DNA from: Pontixanthobacter gangjinensis
Lineage (GTDB): Bacteria; Pseudomonadota; Alphaproteobacteria; Sphingomonadales; Sphingomonadaceae
Assembly (NCBI RefSeq): GCF_009827545.1
Contig: NZ_WTYS01000001.1
Location: 62,001 to 126,000 of the forward strand
DNA length: 64,000 bases
Direction of reading: 5' to 3'
Part shown: positions 45,082 through 55,086 of the stretch, piece by piece
How the letters are laid out: each line of letters starts with the position of its first letter
Position numbering within the stretch: position 1 is the first letter of the stretch
Program-made: the position numbers and the translations under genes
The notes under the pieces: generated by a model
The model's input: only the letters and a program-made list of their open reading frames with translations
Told to the model about the DNA's origin: nothing
Databases searched by the model: none

Positions 45082-46431
45082 TCAGAACAAAAACGCTAAG
45101 CCGATGCAGCTCAATGTCGCGATAACTGGAATGACCACCGTAATTACGCCGACATCAAAATAGGCTTGCCGGTGGCTGAGCCTCGTAATTGCGAGCATCG
45201 CCACCACCGCGCCGCAATGCGGCAAGGAATCGAACCCGCCAGCGGCCATCGCCGCCAGCCGGTGCAACACCTCCGGCTCGATTCCCATCGCGAGATATTC
45301 GGGTGCGAGCGTTTGCATGAATATCTGCAATCCACCTGAAGCAGAGCCGGTGATACCCGATACAGTGCTGACTGCGCCAAACATCGAGAGCAACGGATAG
45401 CTGTCCATCGAAACCAGCGCAGAAGCGAAGCCGACAAAGCCAGCCGTTTGAACCACCACGCCCCCAAAACCGATCACAACGGCGGTTGCAAACAGAGGCA
45501 CGACGGCATCTTGCACGCCCTCACCCAGCACTGCGAGCGGACGACTGCGGATTTTCGCGAAAAGCACGAGCCCGACCAGACTTCCGAAAGCGAGCGCAAT
45601 CGACGGCCACATCACCGATTGGGTCATCGCAAATTCGGCAATTTGTACAGGCAAAAGGGAAGCGCCGAAACGCGGCAGAACAATTGTTCCTATGACCAGC
45701 ACCAAAGGCAGCAAGGCAAGCGGCCATGACGGAAGGCGCTCGGGCCCGCCAGTGCTGGCCACAACCTCCTCGCCAGGGGCAGGGTCGAAGCCCTCGCCCG
45801 CAGCCTGCGCCTTGCGTCGCTGCCATTCGAGATATGTCATTCCCAGAACGAACATGATTGTGCCGCCAGCCAGCCCTAGCCATGGCGCAGCATAGAGATC
45901 TGTGCCCAGATGGAGCGTAGGAATAATGTTCTGGATTGATGGTGTGCCAGGTAATGCGGTCAGAGTGAATGTCCCCGCCCCCAGCGCCAGAGCGCCCAGA
46001 AACAGTCGCTTGGGAATGTCAGCCTCTTTGAGCAAGCGCAGCCCGAGCGGATACATCGCGAAAATCACCACGAACACAACCACTCCGCCATAGGTCAACA
46101 GCGCGCTAGCCAGTACAGTAATCCACAAAGCGCGGTGCGCGCCCAATTTGCGAACCAGCGCCATGGCAATGCTCGCCGCCGCGCCGCTATCGCCCATCAC
46201 CCGACCAAACATCGCGCCCGCCGCGAACAGCAAAAAGAACTTACCGGCAAAGGTAAACGCACCCAGATTGCCGAACAGATAGCCTTCATCGAACGTCGCT
46301 GCGAGCGGCAGCCCGCTGGTGATAATCACCAGCAGCGAACAAAGCAGCGATGCGAAAACGATGTTGATGCCGCGCAATGCAAGCCAGATCAGCAGCACCA
46401 GACTTGCGAGCAATCCGATTGCTGAAATCAT
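45082..46431 (-). CDS. GntP family permease
   Basis: 449 aa with about twelve membrane segments. The start ISAIGLLASLVLLIWLALRG and the central TYGGVVVFVVIFAMYPLGL and GTFTLTALPGTPSIQN blocks are GntP-family marks; SLPHCGAVVAML lies near the end. GntP members take up gluconate or related sugar acids and hydroxyacids with protons. Its start overlaps the end of the upstream 2-hydroxyacid dehydrogenase gene by 4 bp, which suggests a hydroxyacid substrate. Confidence 0.88.
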   Translation of the reverse strand: MISAIGLLASLVLLIWLALRGINIVFASLLCSLLVIITSGLPLAATFDEGYLFGNLGAFTFAGKFFLLFAAGAMFGRVMGDSGAAASIAMALVRKLGAHRALWITVLASALLTYGGVVVFVVIFAMYPLGLRLLKEADIPKRLFLGALALGAGTFTLTALPGTPSIQNIIPTLHLGTDLYAAPWLGLAGGTIMFVLGMTYLEWQRRKAQAAGEGFDPAPGEEVVASTGGPERLPSWPLALLPLVLVIGTIVLPRFGASLLPVQIAEFAMTQSVMWPSIALAFGSLVGLVLFAKIRSRPLAVLGEGVQDAVVPLFATAVVIGFGGVVVQTAGFVGFASALVSMDSYPLLSMFGAVSTVSGITGSASGGLQIFMQTLAPEYLAMGIEPEVLHRLAAMAAGGFDSLPHCGAVVAMLAITRLSHRQAYFDVGVITVVIPVIATLSCIGLAFLF

Positions 46432-47384
46432 GCCTTTTCGCCATCAAGCGGAACCCGGTCGATCACATCACCTGTCTCGATAAAGCTCGTGATATTGGCG
46501 ATACCCCGGCGCATAATATCGGCATGCGCCGCTCCGGTGGAGCTGCCTGCGTGCGGCGTGAGCACGACTTGGTCCATCTTGAGCAAAGCCTCTGGCACAT
46601 GTGGCTCATCCTCGAACACGTCGAGGCCCGCCGCGCTCAATTTGCCTTCCTGCAACGCCGCAATTAGCGCAGCCTGATCAATAACGGGGCCACGTGCGGT
46701 GTTGACCACCACAGCACCCGATTTGAACTTCGCAAATTGCTGCGCACCAATCATCCCGGTAGTCTGTTCATTCAGCGCAGTATGAACCGAAACAATGTCT
46801 GCTTGGCCAAGCATCTCATCCAGATCGGCCATATATTCCGCGCCGAGCGCAGCAGCTTCGGCCTTCTGTGACCGCGCGTGATACAGAATTTTCATGCCGA
46901 AGCCGGTCGCGCGCCGCGCCACAGCCTGGCCAATTGCGCCAAACCCGACCAGCCCCAGCACAGCACCGTGCACGCGCATTCCCAAACGCGGTGCGGGCTC
47001 GCCCTTTTCCCAACCGCCAGCACGCAGATAGCGCTCATTCTCACCAACTTTCCGGCACGCGGCGAGGATCAAGGCGAATGTCAAATCGGCGGTATCTTCC
47101 GACCCAATCGGGGTGTTTGACACTTTAATTCCCCGGCTCGCCGCAGCGGCAAGGTCTATATTATTGTAACCGATACCGAGATTGGCAATCAGACCCATGC
47201 CTTGAGGCATCGACGCGATCATGTCCGCATCGACCTTCTCCAGCGAGGTGCAGAGGTAAATTGACGCCTCTTGCGGCATCGGCTGACCTTCTGCCGGAGG
47301 CATAAAAACCACTTCCTCGCCGCCCAATTCGATCGACGGGAACGGTAACGGGCGGCTGCAAGCAATTGTAATCGGCATGGTCAA
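46428..47384 (-). CDS. D-isomer-specific 2-hydroxyacid dehydrogenase
   Basis: 318 aa NAD(P)-dependent reductase of a 2-oxo acid such as glyoxylate, hydroxypyruvate or 2-ketogluconate. The nucleotide fold carries LGLVGFGAIGQAVARR. Catalytic residues are the Arg in VVNTARGPVID, the Glu in FEDEPHVPEAL and the His in LTPHAGSST. The exact substrate is not settled. It is translationally coupled with the GntP permease gene that follows, forming an uptake and reduction pair. Confidence 0.92.
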   Translation of the reverse strand: MTMPITIACSRPLPFPSIELGGEEVVFMPPAEGQPMPQEASIYLCTSLEKVDADMIASMPQGMGLIANLGIGYNNIDLAAAASRGIKVSNTPIGSEDTADLTFALILAACRKVGENERYLRAGGWEKGEPAPRLGMRVHGAVLGLVGFGAIGQAVARRATGFGMKILYHARSQKAEAAALGAEYMADLDEMLGQADIVSVHTALNEQTTGMIGAQQFAKFKSGAVVVNTARGPVIDQAALIAALQEGKLSAAGLDVFEDEPHVPEALLKMDQVVLTPHAGSSTGAAHADIMRRGIANITSFIETGDVIDRVPLDGEKA

Positions 47385-47458
47385 AACTCTCCGAATTCTG
47401 TTTTAATGCTGACTTCCGGCTGCGGAAGGAAAAAGTCAAATCGTTCGGTATATCCGTC

Positions 47459-48283
47459 TTAGTTTGCAATAGTTGCCGACATCACCAGCCGGCCATCTGC
47501 GCCCAATATTGAAAGCGCGTGCTGCTCCGCCCCGAGCTTCAGGCCGAGATACAAATCCTGCCCGCAAAAAGCGGGGGATCGACCTCTGAAGGCGAATTTC
47601 TTGATTGCACCATAGCCCAAATGGCGGGTCGCAAATTTCAGCAGCAGGCTCGCCATCAGCGGGCCGTGCACCACCAAAGCGGGATAGCCTTCTGCTTGCT
47701 GCGCATATTCAAGATCATAATGAATCCGATGCGCATTGAAGGTGAGGGCTGAATAACGAAACAGCATTTGCGGGGTTGGATGAATACTCTCAGAAAAATC
47801 GAAATCTCCGCCAGAAAAACCCGTGCTGGAAGGAAGCGGCAGGGCATTCGTGGATTGTTCTCGATAGACCAGCGTCTGCACCTCGCGGACACAAAGCGTC
47901 TGGTTCGCGGATGTCTCATGCAGCACGCGGACAAAAACCAATTCCCCGCTGGAACCTGATTTCCTCTCCAAACCGGCCACTTGGCTCACTCGCCGAACGG
48001 CGTCGCCCGGCTGCAACGGGGCATGAAACTCAACCTCGCTCGATGCCCACATCCGCCTTGGTAAATCAACTGGCGGCAGGATTGCGCTCGCTTTGGGATG
48101 CCCGTCACCGCGCAAATCTTCGGTCGGCGTGGTTGGCGGGGCCAAACACCAATGGATTCCGTGAGGCGTATAACCACCGCAATCACTTGCCCCTGTCGTT
48201 CCCCCGATCGTTGCCTCATATCGGGCGAGCAAGGATGCAGTTAGGAAATCTTCAGCGATCTCGGATTTGTTATCTGCCACCAT
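47459..48283 (-). CDS. Hot-dog fold acyl-CoA dehydratase (HTD2/mesaconyl-C4-CoA hydratase-like)
   Basis: 274 aa with an N-terminal FAS1-like dehydratase half (LPRRMWASSEVEFHAPLQPG) and a C-terminal MaoC-like half containing FRYSALTFNAHRIHYD and YPALVVHGPLMASLLL, the usual hydratase-2 catalytic Asp/His region. Family members hydrate mesaconyl-C4-CoA or dehydrate 3-hydroxyacyl thioesters. Cytoplasmic. It diverges from the flavin reductase gene across 200 bp and shares its strand with the upstream part of the hydroxyacid dehydrogenase group. Confidence 0.85.
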   Translation of the reverse strand: MVADNKSEIAEDFLTASLLARYEATIGGTTGASDCGGYTPHGIHWCLAPPTTPTEDLRGDGHPKASAILPPVDLPRRMWASSEVEFHAPLQPGDAVRRVSQVAGLERKSGSSGELVFVRVLHETSANQTLCVREVQTLVYREQSTNALPLPSSTGFSGGDFDFSESIHPTPQMLFRYSALTFNAHRIHYDLEYAQQAEGYPALVVHGPLMASLLLKFATRHLGYGAIKKFAFRGRSPAFCGQDLYLGLKLGAEQHALSILGADGRLVMSATIAN

Positions 48284-48483
48284 TTTTTCCTCCCTCCCGC
48301 TGCTGCTTTCTTCAAGCGGCAGGCAGCCGTCAACTGCAAAGCGAATTTGGGGACTGGCCTTGTGGCTAATCCTCGGAATAGGGCGACAACAAGGATGGAT
48401 AAATCCGCAGCCACCAATTAGGGACTGCGATGCACCGGGAACCGTGGTGCAGTGACAGCCGTATTGCAGGCTGGGAGATTGGA

Positions 48484-49428
48484 ATGAGTGACAGCGCGCC
48501 TACGGGTCAGGACTTTCGCAAGGCATTGGGTGCCTTTGCGACTGGCGTTACCATTGCCACAACCAAGGGAACCGACGGCAAGCCCGTTGGCGTTACCGCC
48601 AGCAGCTTCAATTCGGTCAGCGTAGACCCGCCATTGGTGCTGTGGTCACTGGCCAAAAACTCATTTTCGCATGATGCCTTCAGCGCCAGCGGGCATTTTG
48701 CTGTCCATGTACTGGCGGCATCGCAAGAGGATTTGTCAAACCGTTTTGCCAGATCAGGCGAAGACAAATTCAACGGTGTAGAGTGGGAAGATGGCGCGCT
48801 CGGCTCGCCCGTTTTTGCTGAATATGCTGCGCTGTTCCAATGCCAGACGCGTCACCAATATGATGGCGGAGACCATGTAATCTTCGTAGGCGAGGTCAAA
48901 TCCTATGAAGCGCATGATGTTGCCCCGTTGCTATTCCATGGCGGGCGCTATGCTGAACGGCGGCCCAAAACTTCAGAGGCAGCCCAGCCATCGGTTGATC
49001 TGGAACATGGCCGGTTCAGCGACGATTTCCTGTTTTATCTGATTTCTCGCGCGCACTACCAAACATCGCAGCCCGTCCGCCAGAAACTTGCCGAACTGGG
49101 CCTCTCGATGGACGAATATCTGACACTGTCACTGCTCGGTTCAGAGGCTCCACTGACGAGCGATGCAATCGTATTGCGGCTGGGCCACACCGGGTATGCA
49201 CCCTCCGCAGCTACGCTGAACGATATGGCCCAAAAGGACCTGATCAAGGCCAGGAATGATGGCTTTGAACTATCGCCAGCGGGCCGCGAGCAATTCGTCG
49301 AAACACTCGCGCTAGGGAAATCATTCGAAGCAGATCTGGCCGATCATTTTTCCGAAGGCGAATTGGCTGAAACAAAGCGTGTTCTGCGCCGCATCATTGA
49401 ACTGACCGCCCGCGATCAAGCCGAATAA
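48484..49428 (+). CDS. Flavin reductase fused to a MarR-type winged helix domain
   Basis: 314 aa. Residues 1-165 form the flavin reductase domain (FRKALGAFATGVTIATT, GVTASSFNSVSVDPPLVLWSL, HFAVHVLA). Residues 175-314 resemble a MarR winged helix (LSMDEYLTLSLL, MAQKDLIKARNDGFELSPAG). The same architecture is known in the reductase C1 of p-hydroxyphenylacetate hydroxylase, where the MarR part responds to the substrate. No flavin monooxygenase gene is adjacent here. The ATG at 48484 was preferred to one 18 codons upstream because the reductase fold starts there. Confidence 0.85.
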   Translation: MSDSAPTGQDFRKALGAFATGVTIATTKGTDGKPVGVTASSFNSVSVDPPLVLWSLAKNSFSHDAFSASGHFAVHVLAASQEDLSNRFARSGEDKFNGVEWEDGALGSPVFAEYAALFQCQTRHQYDGGDHVIFVGEVKSYEAHDVAPLLFHGGRYAERRPKTSEAAQPSVDLEHGRFSDDFLFYLISRAHYQTSQPVRQKLAELGLSMDEYLTLSLLGSEAPLTSDAIVLRLGHTGYAPSAATLNDMAQKDLIKARNDGFELSPAGREQFVETLALGKSFEADLADHFSEGELAETKRVLRRIIELTARDQAE

Positions 49429-49501
49429 GCTGGCTTTGACCAAGAGCCGTTTGGCCCTTCACCGGCGCCAGCAAAAAAATTCTGCACAGGTCAGTCCTTA
49501 T

Positions 49502-49515
49502 TTGACATAGATCAA
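49502..49515 (+). promoter_or_regulatory. FNR/FixK-type box upstream of ccoN
   Basis: TTGAC-ATAG-ATCAA matches the FNR/FixK consensus TTGAT-N4-ATCAA with one difference. It is centred about 71 bp before the ccoN ATG, where activation of a promoter with a -10 near TATCAT (49533) is possible. cbb3 oxidase operons are classic targets of these low-oxygen regulators. Confidence 0.75.
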
Positions 49516-49579
49516 AGCCGGCGCTGCCAAGCTATCATACAGATATTCCATCAGTTTGCTTCAACGGGAAGGGAAGCTA

Positions 49580-51235
49580 ATGGAAAAAATCCTCACGAGG
49601 ACGGGGGTGCTTTATGCGCTGCTCGTCTGCGTCGTGGCGGCTATTGCTGCTGCGGCTGATCAGGCATTTGCAATACAAATGACCATTGTCGCTGCGGCGA
49701 TTTGCGCCGCACTATGGTTCACCGTTCGCAGCGCCGATTTTGACGCGATTGCGCAGGGCGTATTCAAAATGCCAGTCGATCAGTCGGTCTATGATGATGA
49801 TCCGGTTAGATGGGGCGTAATTGCCACGTTGTTCTGGGGTCTGGCCGGATTGCTTGCGGGTTTGTTTATCGCGCTGCAGCTCGCCTATCCTGTGCTGAAC
49901 ATCGAACCCTATCTCAATTTCGGCAGAGTTCGTCCGCTGCATACATCGGCGGTCATCTTTGCTTTTGGAGGCAATGCGCTGATCGCAACGTCTTTTTACG
50001 TTGTCCAGCGCACTTGTAGGGCGAGACTGGCCTTCCCGAGTCTCGCCCGCTTTGTTTTCTGGGGCTATCAGCTGTTCATCGTGCTTGCGGCCAGCGGCTA
50101 TCTGCTCGGCATTTCGCAGGGCAAGGAATATGCCGAGCCCGAATGGTACACCGATTGGTGGCTGACAGTGGTTTGGGTGTGTTACCTGATTGTCTTCGTC
50201 GCCACGATTGTGAAACGCAAAGAACCGCACATCTACGTGGCCAACTGGTTCTACCTCGCCTTCATCATCACCGTGGCGATGCTGCATGTGGTGAACAATC
50301 TCGATATGCCGTACAGCATCTTCGGATCGACCAGCTATCCGCTGTTTGGCGGAGTGCAAGGCGCACTGGTTCAATGGTGGTACGGCCATAATGCGGTCGG
50401 CTTCTTCCTGACCGCTGGCTTCCTTGCGATGATGTATTACTTCGTGCCGAAACAGGCTGAACGGCCGATCTATTCCTACCGCCTGTCAATCATCCATTTC
50501 TGGTCGCTGATCTTCCTGTATATCTGGGCCGGACCTCATCACCTCCACTACACCGCGCTGCCTGATTGGGCGCAAACGCTCGGCATGGTGTTCTCAATCG
50601 TATTATGGATGCCCAGCTGGGGCGGGATGATCAACGGTCTGATGACGCTCAACGGCGCGTGGGACAAAGTCCGCACCGATCCGATTATCCGGATGATGGT
50701 GATGGCGCTGGCATTCTACGGCATGAGCACCTTTGAAGGGCCAATGCTGTCAATCAAAGCGGTCAACAGCCTGTCGCATTACACCGACTGGACTATCGGC
50801 CACGTTCATTCCGGCGCGCTTGGCTGGAACGGCATGATCACCTTCGCTTGCGTCTATTTCCTGGTTCCGCGCCTGTGGAAGAAGGAACGGCTTTACAGCT
50901 TGCGGATGGTCAATTGGCACTTCTGGCTCGCGACGCTCGGGATCGTTTTTTACGCATCGAGCATGTGGGTCGCCGGTGTGACGCAAGGGTTGATGTGGCG
51001 CGAATACGGTGCCGACGGTTATTTGGTAAACAGCTTTGTCGACACCGTCGTGGCAGTCAAACCGATGTATTGGATGCGGGCTTTCGGCGGCGGACTATAC
51101 CTCATCGGCGCTTTGATCATGTCCTACAATGTATGGTCGACAATCGCCGGGAAGCGGCGCGAGGAAGCGGAGATGAGCTATCCCGCCTACAATCCCGAAG
51201 CTGACCGTCCCGCCATTCCTGCAACTGCAAACTGA
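49580..51235 (+). CDS. ccoN: Cytochrome cbb3 oxidase subunit I
   Basis: Catalytic subunit with haem b and the haem b3-CuB oxygen-reducing centre, in the inner membrane. About twelve membrane segments in 551 aa. Metal-ligand regions are visible: [16 protein letters not shown], the CuB region in [24 protein letters not shown], and [17 protein letters not shown]. The ATG at 49580 (MEKILTRTG) follows GGGAAGGGAAG; another ATG eight codons upstream is less likely. First gene of ccoNOQPGHIS. Confidence 0.97.
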   Translation: MEKILTRTGVLYALLVCVVAAIAAAADQAFAIQMTIVAAAICAALWFTVRSADFDAIAQGVFKMPVDQSVYDDDPVRWGVIATLFWGLAGLLAGLFIALQLAYPVLNIEPYLNFGRVRPLHTSAVIFAFGGNALIATSFYVVQRTCRARLAFPSLARFVFWGYQLFIVLAASGYLLGISQGKEYAEPEWYTDWWLTVVWVCYLIVFVATIVKRKEPHIYVANWFYLAFIITVAMLHVVNNLDMPYSIFGSTSYPLFGGVQGALVQWWYGHNAVGFFLTAGFLAMMYYFVPKQAERPIYSYRLSIIHFWSLIFLYIWAGPHHLHYTALPDWAQTLGMVFSIVLWMPSWGGMINGLMTLNGAWDKVRTDPIIRMMVMALAFYGMSTFEGPMLSIKAVNSLSHYTDWTIGHVHSGALGWNGMITFACVYFLVPRLWKKERLYSLRMVNWHFWLATLGIVFYASSMWVAGVTQGLMWREYGADGYLVNSFVDTVVAVKPMYWMRAFGGGLYLIGALIMSYNVWSTIAGKRREEAEMSYPAYNPEADRPAIPATAN

Positions 51236-51246
51236 GGGGCGATCAC

Positions 51247-52026
51247 ATGAGCGAACCTGTCACCAACGCCCCGGGCGTCAAAGAAACGATTAAGGGCCAT
51301 AAGCGGCTCGAACGCAATGTAACGCTGCTCGCAGTGGGCGCTTTCATCACCGTCGCGATCGGCGGTATCGTGGAAATCGCACCGCTGTTCTGGATCGATA
51401 ATACGATTGAGAAAGTGGACGGTATGCGGCCCTATACTCCGCTGGAGCAAGCGGGGCGGGATATTTACGTGCGCGAAGGGTGCTACACCTGTCACAGCCA
51501 GATGATCCGCCCGTTCCGCGACGAAGTGGAACGCTATGGCCATTACAGTCTGGCCGCAGAAAGCATGTACGACCATCCGTTCCAATGGGGGTCGAAACGG
51601 ACCGGGCCAGACCTTGCCCGCGTCGGTGATAGGTATTCGGATGATTGGCATGTCCAGCACTTGAAAGACCCGCAATCGGTTGTGCCTGAAAGCGTTATGC
51701 CGTCCTATTCTTTCCTCGCCAAAGCACCGATCAAGTTTGAAAATCCGGCTGCCCGGCTTGGTGCCTTGCGGATGATGGGCGTGCCCTATTCCGATGAGGA
51801 TATCGAAAATGCGGAGAAGGATCTGGCTGCGCAAGCCAATCCGGATCTGTCATCGGGCGACCTTCAGGAACGCTACCCAAAAACTCAAATCCGCGATTTT
51901 GACGGTAATCCCAAGCTGATTTCCGAAATGGATGCGCTGGTCGCCTATCTCCAGATGCTTGGCACGCTAGTCGATGTGAACGATGCCGCGGCGCAAGAGG
52001 AACTCGCGACGGAGACAGGTCGATGA
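51247..52026 (+). CDS. ccoO: Cytochrome cbb3 oxidase subunit II (one-haem cytochrome c)
   Basis: 259 aa membrane-anchored cytochrome c passing electrons to CcoN. One N-terminal membrane segment (about residues 28-50) and a single haem site at C79-Y-T-C82-H83 in the typical [14 protein letters not shown]. Met ligand candidates lie in VMPSYSFL. Ends with an overlap of 4 bp with ccoQ. Confidence 0.97.
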   Translation: MSEPVTNAPGVKETIKGHKRLERNVTLLAVGAFITVAIGGIVEIAPLFWIDNTIEKVDGMRPYTPLEQAGRDIYVREGCYTCHSQMIRPFRDEVERYGHYSLAAESMYDHPFQWGSKRTGPDLARVGDRYSDDWHVQHLKDPQSVVPESVMPSYSFLAKAPIKFENPAARLGALRMMGVPYSDEDIENAEKDLAAQANPDLSSGDLQERYPKTQIRDFDGNPKLISEMDALVAYLQMLGTLVDVNDAAAQEELATETGR

Positions 52027-52196
52027 CCGATCATTCAACCTATGAATTCTTGCGTCATCTGGCCGACAGCTGGGGCCTGCTTGCGATGTTTGTCATCTTC
52101 CTTGTGTTGGCACTGTGGCCTTTTCGCCCCGGCGCAAAGGCACGAAATCACGAGGCGGCAAATGTAATATTCGAGGATCAGAACGATGGCGAATAA
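52023..52196 (+). CDS. ccoQ: Cytochrome cbb3 oxidase small subunit IV
   Basis: 57 aa, one membrane segment ([16 protein letters not shown]) followed by the usual short tail with P-G-A-K. CcoQ helps keep the oxidase assembled, especially in oxygen. Its ATG overlaps the ccoO stop, and its 3' end overlaps ccoP by 11 bp. The call rests on size, topology and position between ccoO and ccoP. Confidence 0.92.
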   Translation: MTDHSTYEFLRHLADSWGLLAMFVIFLVLALWPFRPGAKARNHEAANVIFEDQNDGE

Positions 52197-53160
52197 GGAT
52201 GGTAGCCCCAAAGGCGGCGCTTCGAAACGCATCGATGAACCCACCGGCACTGAATTTGTCGGCCATGAATGGGACGGAATCGAGGAATTGGACACACCGA
52301 TGCCGCGCTGGTGGGTCTGGTCCTATTATGCCTGCATTGTGTGGGCAATCGGGTACGTCATACTTTACCCTGCATGGCCACTTTTGGAAAAGGGAACCGA
52401 AGGTGTTCTTGGCTGGACCAGCCGGGGGCAGTTTGCAGCTGAAATGCAGACGGAGGCCGATCGTCGTGCCCCGATTGTGGCTGCGCTGGCCAGTATCCCT
52501 ATCGAAAAGCTTCCAGAGAACGCAGCCAATATGCGCGAAGCGATTTCTGGTGGAGCGGCCGCGTTCAAAGTCAATTGTGTGCAATGCCACGGCGCGGGCG
52601 CTGCAGGCAGCAAGGGCTACCCCAATTTGAATGACGATGATTGGATATGGGGCGGTGATTTGAAAGCCATCGAAACCACGCTCGTCCACGGCATCCGTTG
52701 GGGCGGATCGCGTGAAACACGGCTCAGCTATATGCCAGCTTTCGGGCGCGACGGGATGCTGACGCAGGCGCAAATCTCTGACGTTACCAAGCATGTCATG
52801 TCGCTGGGCGAAAACGGGGCTGCCAACCAGAAAGGTGCGGAGATCTACGCCGCCCAATGTGCCAGCTGCCATGGACCGTCGGGAACGGGCGACCGCAAAT
52901 TGGGCGCGCCCAATCTGGCCGATGCAATTTGGCTCTATGGCGGCAGTCGCGCCGAGATCGAGCAGCAAATCTATGCCCCTGCACATGGCGTCATGCCCGG
53001 ATGGAAAGACCGGCTCGATCCGGTCACTATCACAATGCTTGCAGCCTACATCCATTCGCGCGGCGGCGGCGAAGACTTTGTGGATAGGACGGCCAAGGAG
53101 GGCGCGGCAGCGATTGAAGCCCGGCCAGAAACCGGGGCAATTTCCGATGAGCAGCGCTGA
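52186..53160 (+). CDS. ccoP: Cytochrome cbb3 oxidase subunit III (two-haem cytochrome c)
   Basis: 324 aa, accepts electrons from the cytochrome bc1 pathway and passes them to CcoO. The cytoplasmic N-terminus contains EFVGHEWDGIEELDTPMPRWW, the diagnostic CcoP block, followed by a membrane segment and two haem c sites, C131-V-Q-C134-H135 and C225-A-S-C228-H229. Overlaps ccoQ upstream and ccoG downstream. Confidence 0.97.
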   Translation: MANKDGSPKGGASKRIDEPTGTEFVGHEWDGIEELDTPMPRWWVWSYYACIVWAIGYVILYPAWPLLEKGTEGVLGWTSRGQFAAEMQTEADRRAPIVAALASIPIEKLPENAANMREAISGGAAAFKVNCVQCHGAGAAGSKGYPNLNDDDWIWGGDLKAIETTLVHGIRWGGSRETRLSYMPAFGRDGMLTQAQISDVTKHVMSLGENGAANQKGAEIYAAQCASCHGPSGTGDRKLGAPNLADAIWLYGGSRAEIEQQIYAPAHGVMPGWKDRLDPVTITMLAAYIHSRGGGEDFVDRTAKEGAAAIEARPETGAISDEQR

Positions 53161-54631
53161 CGCCATCGATTGGACCAATCCAGCCAAGAAGCAGACCCCG
53201 CCAGAGCCGGGACCGCTTTACGAGAAGCGTAAAGCGGTCCACCCGCAGCGCATTGACGGCAATTTCCGCCGCTTCAAATGGCTGGTGATGCTGATCACCT
53301 TGGGGATTTATTACATCACCCCTTGGATCCGGTGGGACCGCGGCCCCTATGCGCCCAATCAAGCGGTGCTGGTCGATCTGGCAAACCGCCGGTTCTATAT
53401 GTTCGGCATCGAGATCTGGCCGCATGAATTTTATTATGTTGCCGGAATGCTGATTATGGCGGGCATTGGGCTGTTCCTTGTCACGAGTGCGGTCGGCCGC
53501 GCATGGTGTGGCTACAGCTGCCCGCAAACCGTATGGACCGACCTGTTCCAGCATGTCGACCGGTTCGTTGACGGTGACCGCAATGCGCGAATGCGGCTCG
53601 ATGCTGCGCCCTGGGGCCCGAGCAAGATCGCCAAGCGCGGGTTCAAATGGACAATCTATCTTTTCATCAGTTTCTGGACCGGCGGCGCGTGGATTATGTA
53701 TTTTGCCGATGCGCCAACGCTGACGGTGGAATTCTGGACCGGACAGGCCGCAACGGTCGCTTATGCCACGGTTGCCATTCTGACTGCGACCACCTTCATT
53801 CTCGGCGGTTTTCTGCGCGAACAAGTGTGTATCTATATGTGCCCCTGGCCGCGCATCCAGACCGCGATGCTCGACGAAAAATCGCTGATCGTAACCTATA
53901 AGGATTGGCGCGGAGAAAGGCGTGGTAGCGTCAAGAAAGCCGCCAAAAACCCCGAAGAATATGGCGATTGTATCGATTGCAACCAATGTGTTGCGGTGTG
54001 CCCGACTGGTATCGATATCCGCGAGGGGGCGCAGATCGGCTGCATCACTTGCGCGCTTTGTATTGATGCCTGCGACCGGGTGATGGACGAGATTGGCCGT
54101 CCGCGAGGTCTGATTGATTACGCGACTTTGGAAGATTGTAAGAACGAGGCGGCGGGCGGAACGCCCAAGCCAATTCTGACCACGCTGCTACGTCCGCGCA
54201 CTCTGATTTATCTGGGAATTTGGGGCGCAATCGGGGCTGCAATGCTGTTCTCGCTCGGCGTTCGCTCACACACAGAATTGACCGTCGAGCAGGACCGAAA
54301 CCCGCCCTTTATGCTGATGAGCAATGGCGATGTCCGCAATGCGTACACCGTGCGGCTGCGCAACATGGAAAGCCGCCCTCGCGATATGGAAATCACCATG
54401 TCGGGTCTGGCGGGCGGCTTGATGTGGAGCGATGATATGGCCCGTGAAAAAGCGGCCCGGAGCCTGACCCGCACAGTGTCCGCAGACGCCACGCGTATCG
54501 TCAGAATCTATGTCGTCGCGCCAGCTGGCACGGCATCCCAGCCCTTTACTTTCACCGTCACCTCGCTCGACGAACAGCGCGAGCAAGACACCACTGAAGC
54601 CCGTTTCGAAGCTCCGGAGGGTACCCCATGA
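53147..54631 (+). CDS. ccoG: cbb3 oxidase assembly ferredoxin-like protein CcoG (RdxA/FixG)
   Basis: 494 aa membrane protein with two [4Fe-4S] type clusters (CIDCNQCVAVCPTG and CITCALCIDACDR), thought to reduce copper for CuB assembly. Several membrane segments, a GYSCPQTVWTDLFQHVDR block and a C-terminal immunoglobulin-like domain are present. The ATG at 53147 was chosen because the homologous N-terminus (LYEKRKAVHPQRIDGNFRR) follows it closely; the longer frame upstream lies in ccoP. Overlaps ccoP by 14 bp and ccoH by 4 bp. Confidence 0.95.
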   Translation: MSSADAIDWTNPAKKQTPPEPGPLYEKRKAVHPQRIDGNFRRFKWLVMLITLGIYYITPWIRWDRGPYAPNQAVLVDLANRRFYMFGIEIWPHEFYYVAGMLIMAGIGLFLVTSAVGRAWCGYSCPQTVWTDLFQHVDRFVDGDRNARMRLDAAPWGPSKIAKRGFKWTIYLFISFWTGGAWIMYFADAPTLTVEFWTGQAATVAYATVAILTATTFILGGFLREQVCIYMCPWPRIQTAMLDEKSLIVTYKDWRGERRGSVKKAAKNPEEYGDCIDCNQCVAVCPTGIDIREGAQIGCITCALCIDACDRVMDEIGRPRGLIDYATLEDCKNEAAGGTPKPILTTLLRPRTLIYLGIWGAIGAAMLFSLGVRSHTELTVEQDRNPPFMLMSNGDVRNAYTVRLRNMESRPRDMEITMSGLAGGLMWSDDMAREKAARSLTRTVSADATRIVRIYVVAPAGTASQPFTFTVTSLDEQREQDTTEARFEAPEGTP

Positions 54632-55086
54632 CACACAAGCGCGCCAAAGCCTTCACCGGTAGACATGCCGCCTTCATTCTGGTGGTGTTTTTCGGAATTA
54701 TCTTCGCGGTCAACTTCACGATGGCAAGCTACGCCACCTCCACTTTTGGCGGAGTTACGGTCAAAAACTCCTATGTCGCCAGTCAGGAATTCAATGGCTG
54801 GCTGGATAAGGCCGAGGCGCAGCGTGCGCTCGGCTGGAGTGTTGAAACCACTTGGCTGGAAGACGGGCATTTGGCGGTTGCGCTGAACAACGTGCCCCGA
54901 ACTGCGGTGGTGACCGGCACAGCGCGCCATCCGGTGGGGCGCCTGCCCGATCAGCAATTAAGTTTTACCGCAACAAGCGGCGGCAACCACCAATCCGAAC
55001 AAATCCTTGCACGGGAACGCTGGATATTGCGCTTGCAGATCGAGGCCGACGGGAAAATCTGGCGCAGCGAGGAATACATCCGATGA
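54628..55086 (+). CDS. ccoH: FixH/CcoH family cbb3 assembly protein
   Basis: 152 aa with one N-terminal membrane segment (AAFILVVFFGIIFAVNFTMA) and a periplasmic domain with NSYVASQEFNGW, matching FixH. CcoH stabilises the oxidase during assembly. It overlaps ccoG and ccoI by 4 bp each, so translation of the whole assembly block is coupled. Confidence 0.92.
   Translation: MTHKRAKAFTGRHAAFILVVFFGIIFAVNFTMASYATSTFGGVTVKNSYVASQEFNGWLDKAEAQRALGWSVETTWLEDGHLAVALNNVPRTAVVTGTARHPVGRLPDQQLSFTATSGGNHQSEQILARERWILRLQIEADGKIWRSEEYIR

Noticed and set aside
52093-53187. A 364-codon minus-strand frame across ccoQ, ccoP and the start of ccoG
   Set aside because: It lies opposite coding regions with intact haem motifs and overlaps; no domain is readable in it.
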